DNA of 64,000 bases from Pseudomonas serboccidentalis (lineage in GTDB: Bacteria; Pseudomonadota; Gammaproteobacteria; Pseudomonadales; Pseudomonadaceae). A program made the position numbers and the translations under genes. Where the stretch lies: NCBI RefSeq assembly GCF_028830055.1, contig NZ_CP101655.1:3514204-3578203 (forward strand), read 5' to 3'. Shown here in pieces: positions 8,719 to 17,668 of the stretch. The notes under the pieces were generated by a model. That model saw nothing but the letters and a program-made list of their open reading frames with translations. It was not told the origin of the DNA and searched no databases. Numbering within the stretch: the first letter of the stretch is position 1; every line of letters begins with the position of its first letter.

Positions 8719-9864
8719 ATGGATGTTTTCTGGTTCCTGCCGACCCACGGCGACGGCCATTACCTGGGCACCACGCAAGGCGCGCGCCCGGTCACCCTGA
8801 ATTATCTGAAACAAGTGGCGCAGGCCGCCGACAGCCTCGGCTATCACGGCGTATTGATTCCCACCGGGCGCTCCTGCGAAGACTCGTGGGTGATTGCTTC
8901 GGCGCTGGTTCCATTGACCGAGCGCCTGCGTTATCTGGTGGCGATCCGCCCAGGGATCATCTCGCCAACGGTGTCGGCGCGCATGGCCGCGACCCTCGAT
9001 CGACTGTCCAACGGCCGCTTGCTGATCAACGTGGTGACCGGCGGCGACCCCGACGAAAACCGGGGTGACGGCAGCTTCCTCAGCCACAGCGAACGTTACG
9101 AAGTCACCGACGAATTCCTCAGGATCTGGCGCCGGGTGTTGCAAGGCGAGTCTGTGGATTTCGACGGCAAACACCTGAAAGTGCAGAACGCCAAAGCCTT
9201 GTATCCGCCGGTGCAAAAACCGTATCCGCCGCTGTACTTCGGCGGTTCGTCCGACGCCGCCCATGACCTCGCCGCCGAGCAAGTGGACGTGTACCTGACC
9301 TGGGGCGAACCACCCGCCGCCGTCGCCGAGAAACTCGCCGATGTGCGCGAACGCGCCGCACGGCATGGGCGCAAGGTGAAGTTCGGTATTCGCCTGCACG
9401 TGATCGTCCGCGAGACCGCCGAAGAAGCCTGGAAAGCCGCGGACAAACTGATCGAGCACATCAGCGACGAGACTATCGAGGCGGCGCAGAAATCCTTCTC
9501 GCGCTTCGACTCCGAAGGCCAGCGGCGCATGGCGGCGTTGCACGATGGCCGTCGCGACAACCTGGAAATCGCTCCCAACCTGTGGGCCGGCGTCGGCCTG
9601 GTCCGTGGCGGCGCCGGGACTGCGCTGGTGGGCGATCCGCAGCAAGTGGCGGCGCGCATCAAGGAGTACGCCGACCTCGGCATCGAGAGCTTCATTTTTT
9701 CCGGTTATCCGCATCTTGAAGAAGCTTACCGCTTTGCCGAACTGGTGTTTCCGCTGCTGCCGGAACCGTACGCCAGCCTGGCCGGACGCGGTGTGACCAA
9801 CCTCACCGGGCCGTTTGGCGAAATGATTGCCAACGATGTGTTGCCCGGCCAAGCCAAGGCCTGA
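8719..9864 (+). CDS. msuD: FMNH2-dependent methanesulfonate monooxygenase MsuD
   Basis: A 381-aa bacterial-luciferase-fold (F420/LLM class) monooxygenase. [18 protein letters not shown] at the N-terminus and [16 protein letters not shown] in the middle are SsuD/MsuD family features. It cleaves the C-S bond of small alkanesulfonates with FMNH2 and O2, releasing sulfite and the aldehyde. In P. aeruginosa msuEDC the substrate is methanesulfonate; no ssuA/B/C transporter genes are here, which supports MsuD over SsuD, although the two proteins are hard to separate by eye. Confidence 0.87.
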   Translation: MDVFWFLPTHGDGHYLGTTQGARPVTLNYLKQVAQAADSLGYHGVLIPTGRSCEDSWVIASALVPLTERLRYLVAIRPGIISPTVSARMAATLDRLSNGRLLINVVTGGDPDENRGDGSFLSHSERYEVTDEFLRIWRRVLQGESVDFDGKHLKVQNAKALYPPVQKPYPPLYFGGSSDAAHDLAAEQVDVYLTWGEPPAAVAEKLADVRERAARHGRKVKFGIRLHVIVRETAEEAWKAADKLIEHISDETIEAAQKSFSRFDSEGQRRMAALHDGRRDNLEIAPNLWAGVGLVRGGAGTALVGDPQQVAARIKEYADLGIESFIFSGYPHLEEAYRFAELVFPLLPEPYASLAGRGVTNLTGPFGEMIANDVLPGQAKA

Positions 9865-9874
9865 AAACGCCCAC

Positions 9875-9963
9875 TGTAGGAGTGAGCCTGCTCGCGAAAG
9901 CGGTGTGTCTGCGACGGTGATGTCGACTGTACTGACCTCATCGCGAGCAGGCTCACTCCTACA
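9875..9963. repeat. REP-type inverted repeat between msuD and msuC
   Basis: TGTAGGAGTGAGCCTGCTCG at the left and its reverse complement at the right enclose about 40 nt, forming a long stem-loop typical of REP doublets in fluorescent pseudomonads. It lies inside the operon and may lower downstream expression or protect upstream mRNA. The same type recurs at 55187-55260. Confidence 0.85.
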
Positions 9964-9995
9964 GAGAATCGCGTCGAATTGATGAGGAACACCGC

Positions 9996-11183
9996 GTGAC
10001 CGCCAAACCACAAAGCACCCTGCTCTCCCCCCTGCAGACCGCCCGCCAACTGGCCGCCGGATTCGCCCTGACCGCCGTCGAACGCGACGAGCGCGGCGGC
10101 ACGCCGAAGGCCGAGCGCGATGCCCTGCGCGACAGCGGCCTGCTGGCCCTGAGCATTCCCACGCGCTACGGCGGCCTCGGCGCACGCTGGAGCGAAACCC
10201 TGCAGATCGTGCGCGAGTTCGCCAAGGTCGACAGTTCCATCGCCCACGTATTCGGCTTTCATCACCTGATGCTCGCCACCGTGCGCCTGTTCGCGCGCCC
10301 GGAACAATGGCAGCCGTGGTTCGAACAAACCGCGCGGCAGAACTGGTTCTGGGGCAACGCGCTCAACCCGCTCGACACCCGCACGGTGGTCAAGGACTGC
10401 GGTGGCTGGCGCGAATTCTCCGGCAAGAAAAGCTTCTGCTCCGGCGCCAGCGATTCGCAGATGCTGATCGCCTCGGCAGCGGACGAAAGCGCTGGCGGCA
10501 AATTGCTGATCGCGGCGATCCCCAGCGCGCGCAGCGGCATCACCCTGCACGATGACTGGAACAACATCGGCCAGCGCCAGACCGACAGCGGTAGTGCCAC
10601 GTTCGAACGGGTGCGTGTCGAAGAATCCGAGCTGCTGCTCGATCCCGGCCCGTTGAGCACGCCGTTCGCCTGCCTGCGTCCGCTGATCGCGCAATTGACC
10701 TTCACCCACCTGTTTCTCGGCATCGCTGAAGGCGCTTTTGCAGAGGCCCGGCAATACACGTTGAGTGAAACCCGGCTCTGGCACAAATCCGCGGCCCGCG
10801 ATGTGCGTGAGGACCCGTACGTGCTCGCCCATTACGGCGAGTTCTGGGTTGCGCTGGAGGGCATTCGGCGGCTGGTCGAACGTGCCGCCGCGCTGCTCGA
10901 CGACGCCTGGGCCAAAGGCCCGAACCTGAGTGCCGAGGAACGCGGACATCTGGCCACGGCGATTGCCACGGCCAAGGTCGCCGCCAGTCGTCAGGGGCTG
11001 GAGATTTGCAGTCGCTTATTCGAAGTCACCGGCGCGCGCTCGACCCACGCCTCGCTGCGCCTCGATCGGCACTGGCGCAACCTGCGCACGCAAACCCTGC
11101 ACGACCCGCTCGATTACAAACTCCATGAGCTGGGCGACTGGGCGCTGAATCAGGCGCTGCCGATGCCGACGTTCTATTCCTGA
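9996..11183 (+). CDS. msuC: Methanesulfinate monooxygenase MsuC (acyl-CoA dehydrogenase/DszC-like flavoprotein)
   Basis: A 395-aa flavoprotein of the acyl-CoA dehydrogenase fold, related to SfnC and DszC. It shows SIPTRYGGLGARWSETLQIVREFAKVDSSIAHVFGFHHL at the N-terminal flavin region and HDDWNNIGQRQTDSG in the middle domain. Published work on the family has MsuC oxidise methanesulfinate to methanesulfonate with FMNH2 from MsuE, which MsuD then cleaves. It begins with GTG preceded by GATGAGGAAC. Its place in a sulfonate operon, not a fatty-acid one, sets its role. sfnR follows after 24 bp. Confidence 0.86.
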   Translation: MTAKPQSTLLSPLQTARQLAAGFALTAVERDERGGTPKAERDALRDSGLLALSIPTRYGGLGARWSETLQIVREFAKVDSSIAHVFGFHHLMLATVRLFARPEQWQPWFEQTARQNWFWGNALNPLDTRTVVKDCGGWREFSGKKSFCSGASDSQMLIASAADESAGGKLLIAAIPSARSGITLHDDWNNIGQRQTDSGSATFERVRVEESELLLDPGPLSTPFACLRPLIAQLTFTHLFLGIAEGAFAEARQYTLSETRLWHKSAARDVREDPYVLAHYGEFWVALEGIRRLVERAAALLDDAWAKGPNLSAEERGHLATAIATAKVAASRQGLEICSRLFEVTGARSTHASLRLDRHWRNLRTQTLHDPLDYKLHELGDWALNQALPMPTFYS

Positions 11184-11207
11184 TCTTGCCTTTAATGGAG
11201 CGAGTCC

Positions 11208-12307
<1,100 letters not shown>

Positions 12308-12311
<4 letters not shown>

Positions 12312-12673
12312 CCCACCAGACGGCAGTGCAGCGCATCGTCATGACTGCGGGCGATGCTGCTCAACACCTGGAATGAATTGAAAGTCACGGTTTTCGCCTG
12401 ATGGGCGCGGATCAGTTGCCAGAAGTCCTGCTCGCCGCTTTCAAACCGGCTGAACGCCGCCTCCCCTGCCTCACGGGTCTGCCATTGCAGCAGGCTCAGC
12501 ACCCGCCGACCGTCGTCGCTGACCTGGACGCTGGCGCTGACGAAGCCTGCGTAGCGTTGCGCCAGATGCTCGGTCTGCTGCGACAGTGCGGTCACCAGCG
12601 CCGGTTGCTGACGCGGTTCGATCTCGAATTCGATCAATTGGGTAAAGCTGCGATTTTTCGCTGACGTTTGCAT
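12308..12673 (-). CDS. ABM-fold monooxygenase, PA2274-like SoxR target
   Basis: A 121-aa protein with an antibiotic-biosynthesis-monooxygenase (dimeric ferredoxin-like) fold: IEFEIEPRQQPALVTALSQQ, then VSASVQVSDDGRRVLSLLQWQTREA. The ATG at 12673 follows GGGGACTTGTC; upstream extension of the frame is discarded because it would cover the SoxR box. It is divergent from soxR, the arrangement of PA2274/soxR in P. aeruginosa, where the homologue is SoxR-controlled. It probably acts on a quinone or redox-cycling compound. It overlaps the end of sfnR by 4 nt, tail to tail. Confidence 0.83.
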
Positions 12674-12730
12674 GACAAGTCCCCATTCACCGTAAGACGA
12701 GTCTTGCGACTCGTAGGCCTGCAGGGTAAA

Positions 12731-12750
12731 ACCTCTAGTTAAGTCAAGGT
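12731..12750. promoter_or_regulatory. soxR: SoxR box
   Basis: The 20 bp here read on the minus strand ACCTTGACTTAACTAGAGGT and match the classic SoxR operator ACCTCAAGTTAACTTGAGGT at 16 of 20 positions, with the dyad around TTAA. It lies 18 bp before the soxR ATG and about 60 bp before the divergent monooxygenase, in the position of a MerR-type promoter spacer. Confidence 0.88.
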
Positions 12751-12767
12751 CAAGAGTCATTTTGCCA

Positions 12768-13217
12768 ATGATCACCAAAGAAACCCTGCACAAGCAGCTC
12801 ACCGTCGGCGAAGTCGCCGCGCGCAGCGGTGTGGCGGTCACCGCCCTGCACTTTTACGAATCCAAGGGCCTGATCAAGAGCCAGCGCAATGCTGGCAATC
12901 AGCGCCGCTATCCCCGCGAAGTGTTGCGCCGGGTGGCGCTGATCAAGGTCGCGCAACGGCTGGGCATTCCGCTGGCGGAAATCGGCGAGGCGTTGAAGAG
13001 GCTTCCGGACGACCGCGCACCGACCGCAGCGGACTGGAAAGTCCTGTCCGAGCAATGGCGCCGCGAGCTGGATGAGCGGATCAGCCAATTGACCCAGCTG
13101 CGTGATCGGCTCACCGGTTGCATCGGTTGCGGTTGCCTGTCGATGGAGGCCTGCCCGCTGCGCAATCAGGGCGATGTGCTCGGTGAACAGGGGCCGGGGG
13201 CGCATTTTCCGGGCTGA
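12768..13217 (+). CDS. soxR: Redox-sensitive transcriptional activator SoxR
   Basis: A 149-aa MerR-family regulator. The N-terminal winged HTH ([26 protein letters not shown]) is followed by a dimerisation helix and the [2Fe-2S] cluster motif with cysteines at 118, 121, 123 and 129 (C-X2-C-X-C-X5-C), exactly the SoxR arrangement. In pseudomonads SoxR responds to redox-active metabolites and drives a small set of efflux and monooxygenase genes instead of soxS. ATG at 12768 is preferred to the TTG at 12762. The SoxR box directly upstream and the divergent ABM monooxygenase match the known PA2273-PA2274 pair. Confidence 0.95.
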   Translation: MITKETLHKQLTVGEVAARSGVAVTALHFYESKGLIKSQRNAGNQRRYPREVLRRVALIKVAQRLGIPLAEIGEALKRLPDDRAPTAADWKVLSEQWRRELDERISQLTQLRDRLTGCIGCGCLSMEACPLRNQGDVLGEQGPGAHFPG

Positions 13218-13324
13218 CTGCTCGTCGGGCAAAAATCCTGGCCGCGCAGACAGTTCTATAGTGAATCTTCCACAAATCCGGTGGAGCCATACAACCTCAC
13301 AAAACAAAGAACAGGGAGAACGTC

Positions 13325-13783
13325 ATGAGCGTCAAACCCATTCCCGAGGGGTATCACAGCATTACCCCGTACCTCGGCATCCTCAAGGCCGCCGAAGCCA
13401 TCGATTTCTATAAAAAAGCCTTCGGCGCCACGGTGGTCATGCGCCTGGACATGCCGGACGGCCGCATCGGCCACGCCGAACTGCGCATTGGCGACAGCGC
13501 GATCATGCTGGGTACGCCTTGCGAACAAGGGCCGTTGAGCGGCCCGGAAAAAGCCGTGTCGGTCGGCTTGCATCTGTATGTCACCGATGTCGACAAGTCC
13601 TTCCAACGGGCGCTGGATGCCGGGGCGGAGACAGTGTCAGAGGTCAAGGATCAGTTTTATGGTGATCGCAGCGGGACGCTGAAGGATCCGTATGGGCACC
13701 TGTGGTTTCTCGCCACGCGCAAGGAAGATCTGACCGAAGAGCAGATCAAGCAGCGGGCGCACGAGATGTTTCAGCAGGGTTGA
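13325..13783 (+). CDS. VOC/glyoxalase-superfamily protein (PhnB-like)
   Basis: A 152-aa protein with the vicinal-oxygen-chelate fold: ITPYLGILKAAEAIDFYKKAFGA at the start, and DRSGTLKDPYGHLWFLATR at the end, the hallmark of the PhnB/YycE subgroup. The family includes dioxygenases, resistance proteins and many uncharacterised members; no substrate can be assigned. It is preceded by a good site (CAGGGAGAACGTC) and stands alone between soxR and a REP element. Confidence 0.85.
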   Translation: MSVKPIPEGYHSITPYLGILKAAEAIDFYKKAFGATVVMRLDMPDGRIGHAELRIGDSAIMLGTPCEQGPLSGPEKAVSVGLHLYVTDVDKSFQRALDAGAETVSEVKDQFYGDRSGTLKDPYGHLWFLATRKEDLTEEQIKQRAHEMFQQG

Positions 13784-14063
13784 GTTGTTCATCGTTTTTA
13801 CCAGCCCCTTCGCGAGCAGGCTCCCACACTTGAAATGCGTTCCAACTGTGGGAGCAAGCTCGCTCCCACAGGTTGAATAGCGGTGTTCGGGGAACTGCGA
13901 AACATTTACTTTCATATAAGCCATCGGGATTTACCCGGCTCATCCGTCCTATAGAGATGCAGGCCGTTCGCGTAGGCAAAAGCCACGACCGCGCCTTTCG
14001 GGGACACCCGCGCTGCGAAGCCCGTAGCCGCGTGCCCTTTCATCGAAATCAAGACGCGTAAAC
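13784..14063. other. Region upstream of fpvG
   Basis: These 280 bp contain a REP pair (13809-13870) and then about 150 bp that I cannot explain (13912-14063). On the minus strand that part holds a 43-codon ATG-started open frame (13912-14043) encoding MKGHAATGF...YRTDEPGKSRWLI, with two further frames also open. I found no PvdS IS box reading towards fpvG and no convincing Fur box, so the fpv promoter is unidentified. Confidence 0.5.
13809..13870. repeat. REP-type repeat downstream of the VOC gene
   Basis: TTCGCGAGCAGGCTCCCACA at 13809-13828 and a second, self-complementary unit (TGTGGGAGCAAGCTCGC and onwards) at 13847-13870 form a REP doublet. Confidence 0.85.
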
Positions 14064-15254
14064 ATGTCGAAGAAATCCCGCTCCAAACTGTGGTTCCTGG
14101 TGCACAGCTGGCTCGCGCTGCCAATCTGGTTTTTTGTCCTGATCGTCTGTGTCACCGGCACGCTGGCGGTGGTCAGCCAGGAAATCGTCTGGCTGGCCAA
14201 CCCGCAGATGCGCGCCAGCCAACCGACGGACGACGCGCCGCTGCTCAGTTACGATCAAGTGCTGGCCGCGATCAAGAAAGCCGAACCGCAACTCTTGGTC
14301 GAAAGCATCAGCCGCCCCGACGAGGCGCATTTCGCCCTCGACGTCGAAGTCAGCTACCCCGACGGCCGTGCGCAGACGGTGTACGTCAACCCGTACACCG
14401 GCGTGATCCAGGGCCCGGCGCCAGACTTCAACTTCAAGGCATTCACCCGCGCCCTGCACGGCTGGTGGCTGGTGCCGTTCACCAACGGTTACAGCTGGGG
14501 CTGGTATCTGGTGTCGTTTCTCGGCCTGCCGATGCTCGCCTCGCTGGTCACCGGGCTGGTGGTCTACAAGCGCTTCTGGAAAGGTTTCTTCAAGCCTACG
14601 CTGCGTTTTCGCCACGGCGCACGGATCTTCTGGGGCGACTTCCATCGACTGAGCGGCATCTGGTCGATCTGGTTCATCGCGGTGATCTCGATCACCGGCA
14701 CCTGGTTTCTGATTCAAGCGTTTCTGTTCGATAACCAGGTGTCCATCACCACCGAACCGATTATCCCGGCGATGGCCCGCGAAGACGTGCCGATGTCGGC
14801 CGATGCCGGGCCACCGCCACGGATCAGCCTGGATCGCGCGGTGCAGATCGCCGAACAGAACATCCCCGGGCTGGACGTCAGTTTCATCAGCCTGCCGGGC
14901 AACGCCTACAGCCACCTGAGCGTCGGCGGTCGTGGCTGGTATCCGCTGATGTTCCAGACCGCCACGCTCAATCCGTACAACGGCGAGATGGCCGCCTCGC
15001 GGCTGATCTCCGACCGCTCCTCGCTGGAGTTCGTCACCGAGTCGATGCGCCCGTTGCACACCGGTGATTTCGGCGGTCTGTGGATCAAACTGATCTGGTT
15101 CTTCTTCGGCCTGCTGCTGAGCATGATGGTGCTCAGCGGTCTGTTGATCTGGACCAAACGCACCGCACTGGCCACCGCCAACGCACTCAAGCGCGAGCAC
15201 AAGAAGGCCCGCAGCACCAACACCCGCCGTGAACCAGCGGAGGTCAGCCTGTGA
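14064..15254 (+). CDS. fpvG: Ferripyoverdine reductase component FpvG (PepSY-TM inner-membrane protein)
   Basis: A 396-aa inner-membrane protein of the PepSY-associated TM (PiuB-like) family. It has an N-terminal membrane segment (LVHSWLALPIWFFVLIVCVTGTLAVVSQEIVW), a periplasmic PepSY-type domain, two central segments with conserved histidines (FHRLSGIWSIWFIAVISITGTWFL), a second periplasmic domain and a C-terminal segment. FpvG is the reductase that converts Fe3+ in ferripyoverdine to Fe2+ in the periplasm. The following seven genes match the PA2403-PA2410 order exactly. It overlaps fpvH at GTGA. Confidence 0.92.
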   Translation: MSKKSRSKLWFLVHSWLALPIWFFVLIVCVTGTLAVVSQEIVWLANPQMRASQPTDDAPLLSYDQVLAAIKKAEPQLLVESISRPDEAHFALDVEVSYPDGRAQTVYVNPYTGVIQGPAPDFNFKAFTRALHGWWLVPFTNGYSWGWYLVSFLGLPMLASLVTGLVVYKRFWKGFFKPTLRFRHGARIFWGDFHRLSGIWSIWFIAVISITGTWFLIQAFLFDNQVSITTEPIIPAMAREDVPMSADAGPPPRISLDRAVQIAEQNIPGLDVSFISLPGNAYSHLSVGGRGWYPLMFQTATLNPYNGEMAASRLISDRSSLEFVTESMRPLHTGDFGGLWIKLIWFFFGLLLSMMVLSGLLIWTKRTALATANALKREHKKARSTNTRREPAEVSL

Positions 15255-15793
15255 GCCCGTCCAACCGCACTGCCCAACCGTCTGCACTGCGCCGTTTCTG
15301 GCACACATGGCGCTTTCATTTGAACGCCTTGCTGCTGCTGATTCCGTTGGGTTTCATGCCCAAGTATTTCGCCGACGCCGCGCTGTTTCGCGGCGACGTC
15401 GGCCTCGGCGAGCATGAGATCGGCGACATCCAGGTCGGCCCCTGGAGCCTGCGCCTGGCCGAACTGCGCAACGAAGCGCCGCACCTCGACGGCCCTGCCG
15501 GTTATATGAAGGACTTCAACGCCGCTTTGTGCGACGCCTGCGTCGAACAGGTCAAGGCCACCTACCTGCGCATCGGCAAACCCCGCAGCCTGCGTGCCGC
15601 CGGGGTGATTTTCTTCGGCACGCCATACCGCATGGGCGCGCAGCTGCCAGTGGCCGAAAAGACCCAGGCCGACGCCGAACTGTGGATCACCATGGAAGGC
15701 TGGGACGGCAGCCTGCACCAGGCCTCGATTCCGCTGAGCCAGGCCTCACCCGCCACCATTGCCTGGCTGAACAAACAAGGAGCCAAACCATGA
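15251..15793 (+). CDS. fpvH: Pyoverdine-iron reduction complex protein FpvH
   Basis: A 180-aa membrane-anchored protein with one N-terminal hydrophobic segment (LNALLLLIPLGFMPKYFADA) and a periplasmic domain containing the pair CDAC. In P. aeruginosa FpvH forms a complex with FpvG, FpvJ and FpvK that promotes iron release. It starts with GTG overlapping the fpvG stop and ends overlapping fpvJ by ATGA, indicating translational coupling. Identification is by position and size; the domain itself I do not recognise. Confidence 0.86.
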   Translation: MSPSNRTAQPSALRRFWHTWRFHLNALLLLIPLGFMPKYFADAALFRGDVGLGEHEIGDIQVGPWSLRLAELRNEAPHLDGPAGYMKDFNAALCDACVEQVKATYLRIGKPRSLRAAGVIFFGTPYRMGAQLPVAEKTQADAELWITMEGWDGSLHQASIPLSQASPATIAWLNKQGAKP

Positions 15794-16131
15794 ACTGCGT
15801 TCAACGACCTTCCCGCCTGCGGTTGCGCGCCGCGTTGCTGATGCTGTGCACAGGTTTCAGCGCCGGGGCCCTGGCCCACAACCCGATGTGTGAATGCAAG
15901 GCCGTCGATGCCGAGCAGATCAAATGTACGGGTGGCTTTTCCGATGGCAGCGGTGCTCCGGGGGTGACCCTGGACGTGATCGGCTACGACGAAACCATTC
16001 TGGTGCCGGGCAAGCTCGACGCCGATTCGACCCTGACCTTCAAGAAGCCGGCGGCCGAGTTTTATGTGCTGTTCGACGCCGGCCCCGGTCACGTCGTGGA
16101 AATCGACCAAGCGGACATCGAGGCCCCATGA
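15790..16131 (+). CDS. fpvJ: Pyoverdine-iron reduction complex protein FpvJ
   Basis: A 113-aa periplasmic protein with a signal peptide ending SAGALAHNP. The mature part has three cysteines (MCECKAVDAEQIKCTGGFSDGS) and a small beta-rich domain. It sits in the FpvJ position. The frame is open further upstream but inside fpvH; the ATG at 15790 overlaps the fpvH stop and begins the signal peptide. It overlaps fpvK by 4 nt. Biochemical role within the complex is not readable from sequence. Confidence 0.85.
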   Translation: MNCVQRPSRLRLRAALLMLCTGFSAGALAHNPMCECKAVDAEQIKCTGGFSDGSGAPGVTLDVIGYDETILVPGKLDADSTLTFKKPAAEFYVLFDAGPGHVVEIDQADIEAP

Positions 16132-16703
16132 GCACGCCCACCACGCACATCGTGCGTCCGGCCGGTGCCGGCCACGAAACCCTCAATGTCTTGCTGCTGT
16201 GTCTGCTGATCCTTGCCGTCGCCGGTTCGGTGGTGGCCTGGCGCGGGGTGGCCCACGAACCAGAGCCGGTCGCCAGTCATCAGCTCGATGCGCGGCGCGA
16301 CCTCCGCGCCGCCGAGCAAGGCATCTATGCCGACCTGCGAGTGACCCTCGACGAAATCCGCCTGTTGCGTGAAGAGCAGCAAACCCTGCCGACTCCGCAA
16401 GGCCTGGCCGACGAAGGTTTCGCCCCGTTCGCCCAGGATGCCAGCTCGGTCAGCCGTGGTGCTCATCTCTGGCAGTTGCTGGCCGGCACCGCCTATTTCG
16501 GTCACAGCCAATCGCCCGCCGTCGCCGGTTCGTTCGTGATGCGGCTGAGCGCCGATGCCAATGCCGCGCCGGACATCTGGCTCAACCGCGCCGCCGATCT
16601 GCAGACGCCCGTCGAACTGACCGACGCCGCGCTTTCGGCCGCTGGCTGGAAACAGATCGTCGCGCAATTCGATGCCGGCGTGACCCGCGAGCATCGCCAC
16701 TGA
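16128..16703 (+). CDS. fpvK: Pyoverdine-iron reduction complex protein FpvK
   Basis: A 191-aa protein with one N-terminal membrane segment (LNVLLLCLLILAVAGSVVAW) and a periplasmic domain that includes a coiled, charged stretch (AEQGIYADLRVTLDEIRLLREEQQ). Position and size match FpvK (PA2406), the last member of the FpvGHJK inner-membrane complex. The ATG overlaps the fpvJ stop; a 35-bp gap separates it from fpvC. Confidence 0.85.
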   Translation: MSTPTTHIVRPAGAGHETLNVLLLCLLILAVAGSVVAWRGVAHEPEPVASHQLDARRDLRAAEQGIYADLRVTLDEIRLLREEQQTLPTPQGLADEGFAPFAQDASSVSRGAHLWQLLAGTAYFGHSQSPAVAGSFVMRLSADANAAPDIWLNRAADLQTPVELTDAALSAAGWKQIVAQFDAGVTREHRH

Positions 16704-16738
16704 ACCTTCGCCTTCACCCCAGAGAAGACCGCTTGCCC

Positions 16739-17668
16739 ATGTCTATTTCATCGCCTCGCCGTCCCTTCCTGCGCTTGCTGCTGTTGAGTCTGTGCGCCTG
16801 CCTGCTGAGCCCGCTGGCCAGCGCCGATCCGGGCAAACGCCTGCGCATCGGCATCACCCTGCACCCGTATTACAGCTATGTGGCGAACATCGTCGGCGAC
16901 AAGGCCGAGGTGGTGCCGCTGATTCCCGCCGGTTTCAACCCGCACGCCTACGAGCCACGGGCCGAGGACATCAAACGCATCAGCGGGCTGGACGTGATCG
17001 TGCTCAACGGGGTTGGCCATGACGACTTCGCCGACCGCATGATCGCCGCCAGCGAAACGCCGAACATCAAGACCATCGAAGCCAACGAGAACGTGCCGCT
17101 GCTGGCCGCTACCGGTACCGCCGCGCGCGGCGCCGGCAAAGTGGTCAACCCGCACACCTTCCTGTCGATCAGCGCCTCGATTGCCCAGGTCAACAACATC
17201 GCCCGCGAGCTGGGCAAGCTCGACCCGGACAACGCCAAGACCTACACCCAGAACGCCCGCGCCTACGGCAAACGCCTGCGGCAGATGCGCGCCGACGCCT
17301 TGGCGAAACTGACCCAGGCCCCCAACGCCGAGCTGCGAGTGGCCACGGTGCACGCGGCTTACGACTATCTGCTGCGCGAATTCGGCCTGGAAGTCACCGC
17401 GGTGGTCGAGCCGGCCCACGGCATCGAACCCAGCCCCAGCCAGCTGAAAAAGACCATCGACCAACTGCGCGAACTCGACGTGAAGGTGATCTTCTCCGAG
17501 ATGGACTTCCCGTCCACCTACGTCGAAACCATTCAGCGCGAGTCGGGCGTGAAGCTGTACCCGCTGTCGCACATTTCCTACGGCGAATACACCGCCGACA
17601 AGTACGAAAAGGAAATGACCGGCAACCTCGACACCGTGGTGCGAGCGATTCAGGAGTCCGGGGCATGA
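16739..17668 (+). CDS. fpvC: Periplasmic metal-binding protein FpvC (ABC transporter, ZnuA/TroA family)
   Basis: A 309-aa cluster A-I metal-binding protein. A signal peptide (LLLLSLCACLLSPLASA) is followed by the family elements GITLHPYYSYVANIVGDKAEV, GFNPHAYEPRAEDIKRI, NPHTFLSISASI and EMDFPSTYVETI. FpvC binds the iron released from ferripyoverdine or the siderophore complex and delivers it to FpvDE. ATG at 16739 is preferred over TTG at 16733. It overlaps fpvD by 4 nt (ATGA). Confidence 0.9.
   Translation: MSISSPRRPFLRLLLLSLCACLLSPLASADPGKRLRIGITLHPYYSYVANIVGDKAEVVPLIPAGFNPHAYEPRAEDIKRISGLDVIVLNGVGHDDFADRMIAASETPNIKTIEANENVPLLAATGTAARGAGKVVNPHTFLSISASIAQVNNIARELGKLDPDNAKTYTQNARAYGKRLRQMRADALAKLTQAPNAELRVATVHAAYDYLLREFGLEVTAVVEPAHGIEPSPSQLKKTIDQLRELDVKVIFSEMDFPSTYVETIQRESGVKLYPLSHISYGEYTADKYEKEMTGNLDTVVRAIQESGA

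Noticed and set aside
8719..9864. The monooxygenase as SsuD of an ssuEADCBF operon
   Set aside because: Transporter genes are absent and the next genes are msuC and sfnR, which fits msuEDC.
9875..9963. REP elements as CRISPR repeats or insertion-sequence ends
   Set aside because: Each is an isolated palindrome without repeat-spacer periodicity, transposase or target duplication.
13880..13960. ATTTA motifs near fpvG as possible IS boxes
   Set aside because: Two ATTTA elements at 13904 and 13929 have no ACG 16 nt away, and they would read away from fpvG.
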